Assembly: GCA_031365425.1 (NCBI GenBank) | Contig: JANLYB010000270.1 | Coordinates: 1 to 18,247 of the forward strand | Direction of reading: 5' to 3' | Origin: JANXVY01 sp031365425 | Lineage (GTDB): Bacteria > Pseudomonadota > Alphaproteobacteria > Rhizobiales > Hyphomicrobiaceae | DNA length: 18,247 bases | In this document: one piece after another, positions 1 to 7,651 of the stretch | How the letters are laid out: the number at the start of each line of letters is the position of its first letter | How positions within the stretch are numbered: position 1 is the stretch's first letter | Notes under the pieces: generated by a model | The model's database searches: none | What the model was told of the DNA's origin: nothing | The model's input: the letters and a program-made list of their open reading frames with translations, nothing else | Translations under genes and position numbers: made by a program

Positions 1-41
1 CGCGCGCGACTGCCATCCCCGCGCGCAACCGTACCCTCACG

Positions 42-275
42 TTACGTAACGCGGCGCCTCATTATCTGTTGAGCGGCTTCCGTCTGCGCAAGCGCCAGGA
101 TTGCGGCCAAAGTCGTCAGACCCGAGCGTTGCGACATCTCACGAAGTTCGGACACGAGGTCTGCCATATAATCGAGTTGATCGAGGCTGAGATCAACACT
201 CGCCCCGTCCACTTGTTCGGCCTGCTCTGCAATCTCATTTTGTTCTTTATCGAAGCGTCGTATAAATTCAACCAT
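42..275 (-). CDS. Small acidic protein of unknown function
   Basis: I do not recognise a named family. From the ATG at 275 the product is 77 residues, starting MVEFIRRFDKEQNEIAEQ. It looks all-helical and has no signal peptide, membrane helix or cysteine pair. The N-terminal third is charged. The centre is acidic (DLSLDQLDYMADLVSELREM), and a hydrophobic helix (TTLAAILALAQTEA) precedes a basic end (MRRRVT). The reading frame extends back to a TTG at 326, but that codon lies inside a perfect inverted repeat. The ATG at 275 has a purine-rich GAGGGGG stretch about 10-15 bases upstream, so I prefer it. The gene diverges from topA. Its composition suits a small cytosolic helical protein, but no function can be assigned. 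It could still be a chance frame. Confidence 0.55.
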   Translation of the reverse strand: MVEFIRRFDKEQNEIAEQAEQVDGASVDLSLDQLDYMADLVSELREMSQRSGLTTLAAILALAQTEAAQQIMRRRVT

Positions 276-323
276 TGGTACAAGGCCCCCCTCGCTCAGT
301 TGCGCTATAGAAACTAACACTAT

Positions 324-349
324 CAAAGGTTGTAATCAATCAACCTTTG
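324..349. promoter_or_regulatory. Perfect 9-bp inverted repeat, candidate operator
   Basis: CAAAGGTTG (324-332) and CAACCTTTG (341-349) are exact reverse complements separated by the 8 bases TAATCAAT. The repeat sits about 50 bp upstream of the chosen start of the small minus-strand gene and about 190 bp upstream of topA. A weak minus-strand promoter could be drawn through it. Spacing and symmetry fit a dimeric repressor site. There is no following T-run, which argues against a terminator. The role is inferred. Confidence 0.45.
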
Positions 350-397
350 GACTCGTACCCGCCATAGGTCCGCACACCATCTGTTTATCCCCCCTGT

Positions 398-426
398 TTG
401 ACAGGCGGGCAACATTAACCCATGTT
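398..426 (+). promoter_or_regulatory. Possible topA promoter
   Basis: A perfect TTGACA (398-403) is followed after 17 bases by CATGTT (421-426). The latter matches the TATAAT consensus at only three positions. Transcription would give topA a leader of roughly 105-110 bases. The -35 box is convincing but the -10 box is poor. Confidence 0.3.
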
Positions 427-539
427 CCGGCCCGCTCGATCCCCTCACGCCTCGCCGCTTGTGGCTGGACAGACATCGCGCCAATGGCCTGAAAAAAAAG
501 CAGATTGGCCGTTTCTCGAGGCATTTTCGAAAGGCACCT

Positions 540-3218
540 ATGAATCTCGTGATCGTGGAATCGGCTGCCAAGGCCAAGACCATCAACAAGTATCTGGGCT
601 CAGACTTTAAGGTCATCGCCTCCATCGGCCACGTCCGCGACCTGCCCTCCAAGGGCGGCGGCGCGGTCGAACCCGACAACGATTTCGCCATGCACTGGGA
701 AACCGACACCGCCAAAAAGGCGATGAAGGAAATCGCTACCGCGATGAAGGGCGCCGACAAGCTCATTCTCGCGACCGACCCTGATCGCGAAGGCGAAGCG
801 ATCTCCTGGCACATTCTGCAAATCCTGAACGACAAGAAGCTCATCAAAAAGGGCATGGTCGTCGAGCGGGTGGCCTTCAACGCCGTCACCAAACAGGCCA
901 TCCTGCAGGCGATGTCCGAGCCGCGCCAGATCGACGGCCCGCTGGTGGACGCCTATCTCGCCCGCCGCGCGCTCGATTACCTCGTCGGCCTCAATCTGTC
1001 GCAAGTCCTGTGGCGCAAGCTGCCCGGCTCGCGGTCGGCCGGGCGCGTCCAGTCCGTCGCCCTGCGCCTCATCTGCGACCGCGAAGCCGAGATCGAAGCC
1101 TTCAAGACCGACGAATACTGGACCATCGAAGCTCTGCTTTCGACCGCCAAAAACGAAGACGTCCGCGCCCGCCTCCAAGCCATCGGCGGCAAGACCTTGC
1201 AGCGTCTCGACGTCAAGGACGCCGCCTCTGCCAACGCCATCAAAGCCGCCGTCGAAGGCCAGATGTTCGCCGTCGCCTCGGTCGACAAAAAGGCCGTGAA
1301 GCGCAACCCCTTTCCGCCGTTCACCACCTCGACGCTCCAACAGGACGCCTCCAGCAAATTGGGCTTTGGCGCCAAACAGACCATGCAGGTGGCCCAGCGC
1401 CTCTATGAAGGCGTCGACATCGGCGGCGAAACCGTTGGCCTCATCACCTACATGCGAACCGACGGCGTTCAGATCGAGCCCGGCGCGATTGGCGACATCC
1501 GCCGCCTGATCGAAACCGATTATTCCAAGCGCTACGTCTGCCCCTTCGTGCGCGAATACAAAGCCAAGGCGAAAAACGCCCAGGAAGCTCACGAAGCCAT
1601 CCGTCCCACCGACGTCAAGCGCACGCCCAAACTCGTCGGCAAGCACTTAGCCCCCGATCAGGCCAAGCTCTATGAATTGATCTGGAAGCGCGCGGTTGCG
1701 AGCCAGATGGCGTCCGCCGAGATGGAACAGACGACTGCCGACATCGCCGTCAAAGGCTGCGACCACATAGACTATTCGTTCCGCGCCACCGGTTCCATCG
1801 TCCAGTTCGACGGCTTCCTGAAGCTGTACGAAGTCCTGCGCGAGAAGCCCACCCAAGACGACGAAGACGACGACTCCACCCGCCGCTTGCCCAATCTCAA
1901 CGAACGCGACGCACTGGCCAACAAAGGCATCGATGCCGAGCAGCACTTCACCAAGCCGCCGCCGCGCTTCACCGAAGCGAGCCTCGTCAAGCGCATGGAA
2001 GAACTCGGCATCGGCCGCCCGTCCACCTACGCCTCCACGATGGCCGTCCTCGTCGAACGCGACTACGTGAAGCTTGAGAAAAAGCAGCTCATCCCTGAGG
2101 ACAAGGGCCGCCTCGTTACGTCCTTCCTGCAGAACTTCTTCACCAAGTACGTCGAGTTCGATTTCACCGCTGGCCTTGAGGAAAAACTCGACCTCATCTC
2201 CGACGACAAACTCGCCTACAAGGATGTCCTGCGCGATTTCTGGAAAGAGTTCGCAGCCGCTATCGCCGAGTCCAAAGACCTGCGCGTCGGCGACGTCCTT
2301 GACGCGCTCAACGAAACCCTGGGCCAGCATCTGTTCCCCGACAAGGGCGACGGCTCGGACCCGCGCGCTTGCCCCAAATGCGGCACCGGGCGGCTGAGTC
2401 TCAAGAACTCCGGCAAGTTCGGCGCCTTTATCGGCTGTGAGCGTTACCCCGAGTGCACCTACAGCCGCCAGTTCGCGCAGGTAGATTCTGACGCGGCAGC
2501 CCTCGACGGCACCATCCTTGGCCAGGACCCCGAAACCGGCCTTGACGTCATCCTCAAGTCAGGCCGCTTTGGCCCGTACATTCAGCTCGGCGAACCCGAG
2601 AGCAAAGACGACAAGCCCAAGCGCTCCAGCCTGCCTAAGGGCGTCAACGCCGCCGACCTCGACTTCGATCTGGCCTTAAAGCTGCTCCGCCTACCCCGTC
2701 AGGTCGGCATGCACCCCGAGACCAACACCATGATCGAGGCCAATCTTGGAAAGTTCGGTCCCTACATCAAGCATGACGGCACCTACGCCAACGTTGAAAA
2801 CATCGAGGATGTATTCAGCATCGGCGTCAACCGCGCCGTCACGGTGCTGGCCGAGAAGCGCGCAGGCGGTGGCAAGAGCCGCTTCCAGCGCGCCGCTGCC
2901 CAAGTCCTCAAAGAGCTTGGCGAGCACCCCCGCGACGGCGGCCCCATCAAGGTTCTATCGGGTAAATATGGCCCCTACGTCAGCCACAACGGCACCAACG
3001 CCACCGTCCCTAAAGCGAAGGATCCGGCCCAACTGACCGCCGACGAAGCCGTCACCCTCCTTGATGAACGCATCGCCAGCGGCGGCGGGAAAGCCAAGAA
3101 AACCGCCCGCAAAGCCCCCGCCAAAGCTCCGGCCAAAAAAGCCGCCGCCAAAAAAGCGCCTGCGAAAAAGCCCGCTGCCAAAAAAGCCGCCGCCAAGAAA
3201 ACCGGAACCGAGGACTAA
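540..3218 (+). CDS. topA: DNA topoisomerase I (type IA)
   Basis: Relaxes negatively supercoiled DNA by single-strand cleavage and passage through a 5'-phosphotyrosine intermediate. The 892-residue length is usual for alphaproteobacterial TopA. The TOPRIM domain opens the protein (MNLVIVESAAKAKTI, with Glu7) and has the metal motif DPDREGE at 80-86. The catalytic tyrosine is Y304 in GLITYMRTD. A C4 zinc finger follows at C611/C614/C633/C639. Three C-terminal repeats with FGPYI or YGPYV cores lie near 675, 738 and 808. The last ~45 residues (848-892) are a Lys/Ala/Pro-rich histone-like tail. The frame continues upstream to 459, but homologous sequence begins at the ATG at 540, which has AAAGG about 6 bases upstream. 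It heads a collinear series with rnr, though 358 bp of repeats lie between them. The usual upstream dprA is not in view. Confidence 0.98.
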   Translation: MNLVIVESAAKAKTINKYLGSDFKVIASIGHVRDLPSKGGGAVEPDNDFAMHWETDTAKKAMKEIATAMKGADKLILATDPDREGEAISWHILQILNDKKLIKKGMVVERVAFNAVTKQAILQAMSEPRQIDGPLVDAYLARRALDYLVGLNLSQVLWRKLPGSRSAGRVQSVALRLICDREAEIEAFKTDEYWTIEALLSTAKNEDVRARLQAIGGKTLQRLDVKDAASANAIKAAVEGQMFAVASVDKKAVKRNPFPPFTTSTLQQDASSKLGFGAKQTMQVAQRLYEGVDIGGETVGLITYMRTDGVQIEPGAIGDIRRLIETDYSKRYVCPFVREYKAKAKNAQEAHEAIRPTDVKRTPKLVGKHLAPDQAKLYELIWKRAVASQMASAEMEQTTADIAVKGCDHIDYSFRATGSIVQFDGFLKLYEVLREKPTQDDEDDDSTRRLPNLNERDALANKGIDAEQHFTKPPPRFTEASLVKRMEELGIGRPSTYASTMAVLVERDYVKLEKKQLIPEDKGRLVTSFLQNFFTKYVEFDFTAGLEEKLDLISDDKLAYKDVLRDFWKEFAAAIAESKDLRVGDVLDALNETLGQHLFPDKGDGSDPRACPKCGTGRLSLKNSGKFGAFIGCERYPECTYSRQFAQVDSDAAALDGTILGQDPETGLDVILKSGRFGPYIQLGEPESKDDKPKRSSLPKGVNAADLDFDLALKLLRLPRQVGMHPETNTMIEANLGKFGPYIKHDGTYANVENIEDVFSIGVNRAVTVLAEKRAGGGKSRFQRAAAQVLKELGEHPRDGGPIKVLSGKYGPYVSHNGTNATVPKAKDPAQLTADEAVTLLDERIASGGGKAKKTARKAPAKAPAKKAAAKKAPAKKPAAKKAAAKKTGTED

Positions 3219-3249
3219 TGCCCATCCAATCGGAAACGGCACCACTTTC

Positions 3250-3359
3250 GTCTCCCCCTGGGGAGAAGATGCCCGTAGGGCAGATGAGGGGTACCTTCAC
3301 TTCGCTCAGGTGCGCACCAAGTCCCCTCACCCCAACCCTCTCCCCAGGGGGAGAGGGGG
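3250..3359. repeat. Inverted pair of CTCCCC/GGGGAG palindromic repeats
   Basis: One copy is at 3251-3290, with core TCTCCCCCTGGGGAGA at 3251-3266 followed by GATGAGGGG. A second copy in opposite orientation is at 3324-3358, where CCCTCTCCCC (3336-3345) pairs exactly with GGGGAGAGGG (3348-3357). A further copy ends the window near 18196. This matches a dispersed intergenic repeat seen in many proteobacteria. Placed just after the topA stop codon, it could also act as a transcript-end hairpin. Confidence 0.7.
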
Positions 3360-3384
3360 AAGTGGCGCTTCCTCAGCTGACGTC

Positions 3385-3404
3385 ATCCCAGCGAAGGCTG
3401 GGAT
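3385..3404. repeat. Short palindrome ATCCCAGC-GAAG-GCTGGGAT
   Basis: Eight-base perfect arms flank a four-base GAAG loop, in the context GTCATCCCAGCGAAGGCTGG. This is the form of a dispersed REP-like intergenic repeat widespread in Gram-negative genomes (GTCATnCC...GGnATCC). It lies in the topA-rnr spacer. Confidence 0.7.
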
Positions 3405-3456
3405 CCAGGCAAGCTAGTTATTTGTCCGGCACAACCCTTTGCAATTCCAACACCTT

Positions 3457-3497
3457 AGTCCCAAACAGGGAGGGGGTTTTGGGGTACTCGTTTCCAC
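3457..3497. repeat. Diverged copy of the GTCCCAAA repeat family
   Basis: GTCCCAAACAGGGAGGGGG followed by TTTTGGGGTACTCG resembles the two better-matched copies at 15215 and 17384, in the same plus-strand orientation but with more substitutions. It lies upstream of rnr, oriented opposite to the gene it precedes, unlike the other two copies. Confidence 0.4.
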
Positions 3498-3576
3498 AAA
3501 TGGGCAGAGGCGAGGCCGACCAAAAAGCGACGCGCGATAGCCCAATCGCGACAGCGACCCAACCCAGGCCCACGCC

Positions 3577-5898
3577 ATGAACCGTCCCCCGCGCAAGAAG
3601 GCCCCGAAGGTTCCCAAGGGCAAATCCCATCTCCCCGCCGGCGACGACGCGCTGCCCTCCAAAGCGCAAGTCCTATCCTTCATCGAATCCTCGCCCACCA
3701 AAGTCGGCAAGCGCGAGATCGCCAAAGCGTTCGGCATCAAAGGCGGCGACAAGATCGCGTTGAAACGCCTGCTCGGCGAAATGGCCGAATCCGGCACGCT
3801 GGCTGGCAACCGCAGCGACCTCCACCAGCCGGGCAGCCTGCCACCCATGTCGACCCTCGACATCATCGGCCGCGACGTGCAGGGCGACCTGATCGGCCAG
3901 CCCACCGTCTGGGAACACGCCGAAGGCGACCGCCCGCAAGTCCTCATCACCCAGGTCCGCAACATCCCCGGCGAACCAGCTTACGGCGTCGGCGACCGCG
4001 TCCTCGTCAAAATCTCCCGCTACCTCGGCGAAGACGCAAGCGGTTTTGAATTCCAGGGCTCCATCATCAAGCGCCTGCCGCGCGACAAAGGCCGCCTGCT
4101 CGGCATTTTCCGCAAAGCAAAATCGGGCGGCGGCGGCTCCATCGAGCCCATCAACCGCAAGGAACTGCGCTCCTACGGCATCCACAAGGGCGACGAGGGC
4201 AACGCGAAAGACGGCGACCTCGTCCGCTTCGACCTTGCCCGCAAGGGGCGCTTTTCCGAGCCCCAGGCCCGCATCCTGGAGTCTCTCGGTAACCCCGACG
4301 ACCAGCGCCAGATCAGCCTGATCGCAGTCCACGCCCACGGCATCCCCGACGACTTCCCCGAAAGCGTCGTTACTGAAAGTGAAAGCCTCAAAGCCCCAAC
4401 GCTTGCCGGCCGCACCGACCTGCGCCAGTTGCCGCTCATCACCATCGACCCCGTCGACGCCCGCGACCACGACGACGCCGTTTACGCCACGCCCGACGAG
4501 GACCCCAAGAACCCCGGCGGCTTCATCCTCTACGTCGCCATCGCCGACGTCGCCCACTTCGTCCGCCCGCAAACCAAGATCGACCGCGAAGCCCAACTGC
4601 GCGGCAACTCGGTCTACTTCCCCGACCGCGTCGTCCCCATGCTGCCCGAGCGCATCTCAAACGACCTGTGCTCGCTCGTCGAAGGCAAAGACCGCGGCGT
4701 CCTCGTCGCCCGCATGATCTTCGACACCCATGGCGACAAACGCAGCCACGGCTTCATGCGCGCCATGATGCGCTCCGCCGCCAAGCTCAGCTACCAGGAA
4801 GCCCAGGCCGCCATCGACGGCGACGTCACCGCCAAATGCCGGCCGATCATGGACGCGGTTCTCAAGCCGCTATGGGCCGCCTATGAAAAGCTCGCCGCGG
4901 CCCGCGACCGGCGCGAACCGCTCGACCTCGACCTCCCTGAGCGCAAGATCAAGCTCGGCATCGACGGTCGCGTGGTCGCCATCGAAACGCCCGAACGCTT
5001 GACCGCCCATCGCCTCATCGAAGAGTGCATGATCCAGGCGAACGTCGCCGCCGCCGAAGCGCTCGAAGGCAAGAAGGGCTTGGTCGTCTACCGCATCCAC
5101 GACCAGCCCTCGAAGGAAAAGCTCAAGAACCTCAAGGACTTCCTCGACACTCTCGACTTGAAGCTGCCGCCCGCTGGAGAATTGAAACCCGGCGCGTTGA
5201 ACAAGATCCTCGCCCAGGCCAAAGACCTGCCCGTTCCCGACCTCGTCAACGAGATCGTCCTGCGCTCGCAATCGCAAGCCGAATACAACCCCGACAACAT
5301 CGGCCACTTCGGCCTGAACCTGCGCAAGTACGCGCACTTCACCTCGCCGATCCGCCGCTACGCCGACCTCCTCGTCCACCGCGCGCTGATCAAGACCCTA
5401 AAGCTCGGCGACGGCGGCCTCCACGACGCAGAAATGCCCAAGCTCGGCGCCATCGCCCAGGCCATCTCGCAGACCGAACGCCGCGCCATGGCCGCCGAAC
5501 GCGAAACCACCGACCGCCTGATCGCCGCCCACTTGGCCAACCACATCGGCGCAACCTTCGCCGCCCGGATCGCCGGCGTCACCCGCTCCGGCCTATTCGT
5601 GCGGCTGAAAGACACCGGCGCGGACGGCTTCATCCCGATCTCCTCGCTCGGCAACGAATACTATAACCACATCGAGGAAGCCCACGCCCTCGTCGGCTCC
5701 AAATCCGGCCTAGGCTACCGCCTCGGCGAAGCCGTCGACGTCAAACTCCTCGAATGTATCCCCTCCGCCGGTGCCCTCCGCTTCGGCATGGTCACCCAGC
5801 CCAAGAAACTCAACCTCCGCGAAGGCCGCCCCGCCGGCCGCCCCCACGAATCCGGCCCCCGCCGCCTGCCAAGACAAAAGTTCGGCAAGAGGCGGTAA
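3577..5898 (+). CDS. rnr: Ribonuclease R
   Basis: Processive 3'-5' exoribonuclease of the RNB family that degrades structured RNA and takes part in RNA quality control. The 773-residue protein begins with a basic stretch and a winged-helix domain (about 28-75, LPSKAQVLSFIESSPTKVGK). OB-fold cold-shock domains follow, then the RNB catalytic domain. Its metal-binding aspartates are D291, D297, D299 and D300 in IDPVDARDHDDA, with the same spacing as E. coli D272/D278/D280/D281. An S1 RNA-binding domain starts near 658 (GATFAARIAGVTRSGLFVRL), and the tail is strongly basic (RRLPRQKFGKRR). The ATG at 3577 has only a weak upstream purine stretch. Its place after topA and before the DUF983 gene is the usual alphaproteobacterial order. 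Confidence 0.97.
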   Translation: MNRPPRKKAPKVPKGKSHLPAGDDALPSKAQVLSFIESSPTKVGKREIAKAFGIKGGDKIALKRLLGEMAESGTLAGNRSDLHQPGSLPPMSTLDIIGRDVQGDLIGQPTVWEHAEGDRPQVLITQVRNIPGEPAYGVGDRVLVKISRYLGEDASGFEFQGSIIKRLPRDKGRLLGIFRKAKSGGGGSIEPINRKELRSYGIHKGDEGNAKDGDLVRFDLARKGRFSEPQARILESLGNPDDQRQISLIAVHAHGIPDDFPESVVTESESLKAPTLAGRTDLRQLPLITIDPVDARDHDDAVYATPDEDPKNPGGFILYVAIADVAHFVRPQTKIDREAQLRGNSVYFPDRVVPMLPERISNDLCSLVEGKDRGVLVARMIFDTHGDKRSHGFMRAMMRSAAKLSYQEAQAAIDGDVTAKCRPIMDAVLKPLWAAYEKLAAARDRREPLDLDLPERKIKLGIDGRVVAIETPERLTAHRLIEECMIQANVAAAEALEGKKGLVVYRIHDQPSKEKLKNLKDFLDTLDLKLPPAGELKPGALNKILAQAKDLPVPDLVNEIVLRSQSQAEYNPDNIGHFGLNLRKYAHFTSPIRRYADLLVHRALIKTLKLGDGGLHDAEMPKLGAIAQAISQTERRAMAAERETTDRLIAAHLANHIGATFAARIAGVTRSGLFVRLKDTGADGFIPISSLGNEYYNHIEEAHALVGSKSGLGYRLGEAVDVKLLECIPSAGALRFGMVTQPKKLNLREGRPAGRPHESGPRRLPRQKFGKRR

Positions 5899-5910
5899 CT
5901 TCACTAGTAG

Positions 5911-5987
5911 GGCGCAATAGCAAAGCGTATTGCGCCGGCCGCGAGTCCATTGTCAGACGGTGCAATACGCCAAGATGCTATTGCACC
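5911..5987. repeat. Double-hairpin repeat, GCAATA/TATTGC family
   Basis: Two perfect hairpins lie in tandem: GGCGCAATA (5911-5919) with TATTGCGCC (5928-5936), and GGTGCAATA (5959-5967) with TATTGCACC (5979-5987). The loops carry GCAAAGCG and CGCCAAGATGC. This form matches a dispersed intergenic repeat of proteobacteria whose read-through translation gives peptides like KAYCAGRESIV. It starts 12 bp after the rnr stop codon and could terminate or stabilise the rnr transcript. The stretch from here to 6100 shows nothing else. Confidence 0.7.
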
Positions 5988-6100
5988 CAACGTACCTGAC
6001 ACACACCCACCGAGACAACACGCACCCTTGACGCCCCGTGGCCGCAGGCATCATTTGTAGTAGATCAAATTCCGGCCACCGAACCCCACGGACCCCGATC

Positions 6101-6505
6101 ATGATCGAACGCTCCTCCTGGCAAGCCATGCAGCGCGGAATGCACGAAAAGTGCCCGGCCTGCGGCGAAGGCTCGCTCTATAAAAGCTATCTCAAGGTCG
6201 CCGACGCCTGCCCTTCCTGCGGCGAAGAGTTGCATCACCAGCGTGCCGACGACGCGCCCGCCTACTTCACCATGTTCATCATCGGCCACATCGTCGTCGG
6301 GGCCGTCATGACGATAGAATCCCACTTCGCCCCCGATCTGTGGGTCCACGCCCTCATCTGGCCGCCGATCCTGCTCGGCATGAGCCTCTTTATGCTGCCG
6401 CGCATCAAAGGCATCTTGATCGGCCTGCAATGGGCCAAGCGCATGCACGGATTCGACAACGCAGGCTCCAGCGTACTTCCCCCCACACACAAAGCCACGG
6501 CCTAG
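6101..6505 (+). CDS. DUF983 zinc-ribbon membrane protein
   Basis: A 134-residue member of the DUF983 family, common in Alphaproteobacteria between rnr and a Nudix gene; its biochemical role is unknown. Two CxxC knuckles (C18/C21 in CPACG and C37/C40 in CPSCG) form a predicted zinc ribbon on the N-terminal side. Two hydrophobic helices follow (about 54-74 and 82-101, the second ending MLPRIKG). The C-terminal stretch with GLQWAKRMHGF is also typical of the family. An in-frame GTG lies at 6038, but the ATG at 6101 gives the normal family length and an MIERSSWQAMQRG start. It is followed after 6 bases by the Nudix gene, so the two are probably co-translated. Confidence 0.88.
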   Translation: MIERSSWQAMQRGMHEKCPACGEGSLYKSYLKVADACPSCGEELHHQRADDAPAYFTMFIIGHIVVGAVMTIESHFAPDLWVHALIWPPILLGMSLFMLPRIKGILIGLQWAKRMHGFDNAGSSVLPPTHKATA

Positions 6506-6511
6506 CCCGCC

Positions 6512-7159
6512 GTGTCCGCCCCAGCGACGCCCGACGCTAAAAAGCCGCTGGTACCGCGAGACGCGGCAACTCTTGTGCTCGTCGATCACACGGCGGATGC
6601 CCCCCGCGTTCTGATGGGTCGCCGCCACCCGGATATGGCGTTTCTCGCCAACAAGTTCGTTTTCCCTGGCGGCCGGGTCGACGACGCCGACTTATCCATC
6701 GAGGCCGCCGAAGACCTCCATCCCGCCGTCGCCGAAAAGCTTCTCGTTGAAATGCGCGGCAAGGCATCGCCTGACCGCGCACGTGCCCTCGCCATCGCCG
6801 CCATCCGCGAAGTCCGCGAAGAGACCGGCCTCATCCTCGGCCATCGCGAAAGTCCTCCGCTGGCGGCGCTGAACTACTTCGCCCGCGCGATCACCCCACC
6901 CGACCGCACCCGCCGCTTCGACACCCGCTTCTTTATGGCTAACGCAGACCTTGTGGCCGACAAAACGCTCGCCGGTGACGGCGAACTCTCCGACCTCGCC
7001 TGGTTCACTCTCGAACAGACCAACACCCTGGACATGCCGGGCATCACTCGCCTCATCATCGAAGACATCGCGCAGATTTTGAAATCCACCGTTCCTGCCA
7101 GCCATCCGATCCCGTTCTATTATCACCGGGCCGGCCACTTCCACCGTGACCTGCTCTAA
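6512..7159 (+). CDS. Nudix hydrolase with interrupted Nudix box
   Basis: Predicted to hydrolyse a nucleoside diphosphate linked to another moiety; the substrate is unknown. The 215-residue protein has the VFPGGRVD segment (50-57) and the catalytic helix REVREETG (99-106), the REUXEEXGU half of the Nudix box. The GX5E half that normally sits directly before it is not at the expected spacing. About 45 residues separate the GG (53-54) from the RE (99-100), as in NUDT19-like enzymes. The start is a GTG 6 bases after the DUF983 stop codon with no clear ribosome binding site, which suggests translational coupling. The reader should not assume MutT-like 8-oxo-dGTPase activity. Confidence 0.88.
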   Translation: MSAPATPDAKKPLVPRDAATLVLVDHTADAPRVLMGRRHPDMAFLANKFVFPGGRVDDADLSIEAAEDLHPAVAEKLLVEMRGKASPDRARALAIAAIREVREETGLILGHRESPPLAALNYFARAITPPDRTRRFDTRFFMANADLVADKTLAGDGELSDLAWFTLEQTNTLDMPGITRLIIEDIAQILKSTVPASHPIPFYYHRAGHFHRDLL

Positions 7160-7210
7160 ACTCAATTGCCGCCCTACCAGGACATTTTCGCCACCCCACG
7201 GGCCTTGTCC

Positions 7211-7238
7211 TTGACACCAAAGTGATCCCGGCTATGGT
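7211..7238 (+). promoter_or_regulatory. Sigma-70-type promoter for rpmG
   Basis: TTGACA (7211-7216) and TATGGT (7233-7238) are separated by 16 bases, about 40 bp upstream of the rpmG start. The -35 is perfect and the -10 is fair. It gives rpmG its own transcript, independent of the upstream genes. Confidence 0.6.
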
Positions 7239-7280
7239 GCGCGCTCACAATTTTGTTCATCGCACACGTCAGGCAATACA

Positions 7281-7448
7281 ATGGCTAAGCCAGTAACCCA
7301 GAAGATCAAGCTGCTCTCGACCGCTAACACCGGCTTCTTCTACGTCACCAAGAAGAATCCGCGCACCAGCACGGAAAAGCTCGTCTTCAAGAAGTACGAC
7401 CCCATCGTGAAGAAGCACGTCGAGTTCAAAGAAACCAAAATCAAGTGA
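7281..7448 (+). CDS. rpmG: 50S ribosomal protein L33
   Basis: A 55-residue small protein of the large ribosomal subunit near the E site. The sequence starts MAKPVTQKIKLLSTANTGF and continues with YVTKKNPRTSTEKLVFKKYD, a full-length match to the bacterial L33 family. It has no CxxC pairs, so it is the zinc-free type. The ATG at 7281 has an AGG-containing site about 9 bases upstream. A strong promoter lies at 7211-7238. The gene closes the collinear plus-strand series that begins with topA. rpmG next to pleD-divK is a recurrent alphaproteobacterial arrangement. Confidence 0.96.
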   Translation: MAKPVTQKIKLLSTANTGFFYVTKKNPRTSTEKLVFKKYDPIVKKHVEFKETKIK

Positions 7449-7455
7449 TTTTCGG

Positions 7456-7497
7456 GCGGTCCGGCTATTAGAACCGGGTCGCCAAACCTGCTTTTTT
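7456..7497 (+). terminator. Possible rpmG terminator
   Basis: GCGGTCCGG (7456-7464) pairs with CCGGGTCGC (7474-7482), using two G-U wobbles, around a 9-base loop. A run of six T follows at 7492-7497, but nine bases separate stem and T-run. This makes it a weak intrinsic terminator at best. It begins 8 bases after the rpmG stop codon. Confidence 0.35.
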
Positions 7498-7651
7498 CAA
7501 ACCATTGTTTATTTTTTGAACGTCGCAACTTTTTCCGCCGGACGTGAATTCAGTTCCGGGTGAAAACCATTCTAAACAACCGATTGAGCGATCCGGCCCT
7601 GTCGCTGGGCAGCTAAACTTTAACGGACGCGATCCCCTCACATAGACCTTA

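Larger units (their letters stand above)
3219..3576. other. 358-bp non-coding spacer filled with repeats
   Basis: No credible gene is present. Short frames here encode peptides such as SPHPNPLPRGRG and LTPTLSPGGEGE, which are translations of a palindromic repeat rather than proteins. The spacer holds three repeat types in a row: an inverted pair of CCCCTGGGG-type palindromes, an AGCGAAGGCT palindrome, and a diverged copy of the GTCCCAAA family. No clear promoter for rnr was found. Confidence 0.8.

Noticed and set aside
1..41. Left-edge CGCGCG-rich sequence as part of a gene or structure
   Set aside because: Too short and cut off by the window edge; no frame or signal can be supported.
459..539. 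27-residue N-terminal extension of TopA
   Set aside because: TopA proteins begin with the TOPRIM strand MNLVIVESAAK at 540.
600..1646. Long minus-strand frame inside topA (348 residues)
   Set aside because: Antisense shadow caused by high GC at third positions; topA itself is certain.
3218..3580. 120-residue plus-strand frame after topA
   Set aside because: It is a translation of dispersed palindromic repeats (LTPTLSPGGEGE), a well-known source of false proteins.
5754..5999. 81-residue plus-strand frame over the end of rnr
   Set aside because: Out of frame with rnr; its C-terminal half is the GCAATA repeat read as protein.
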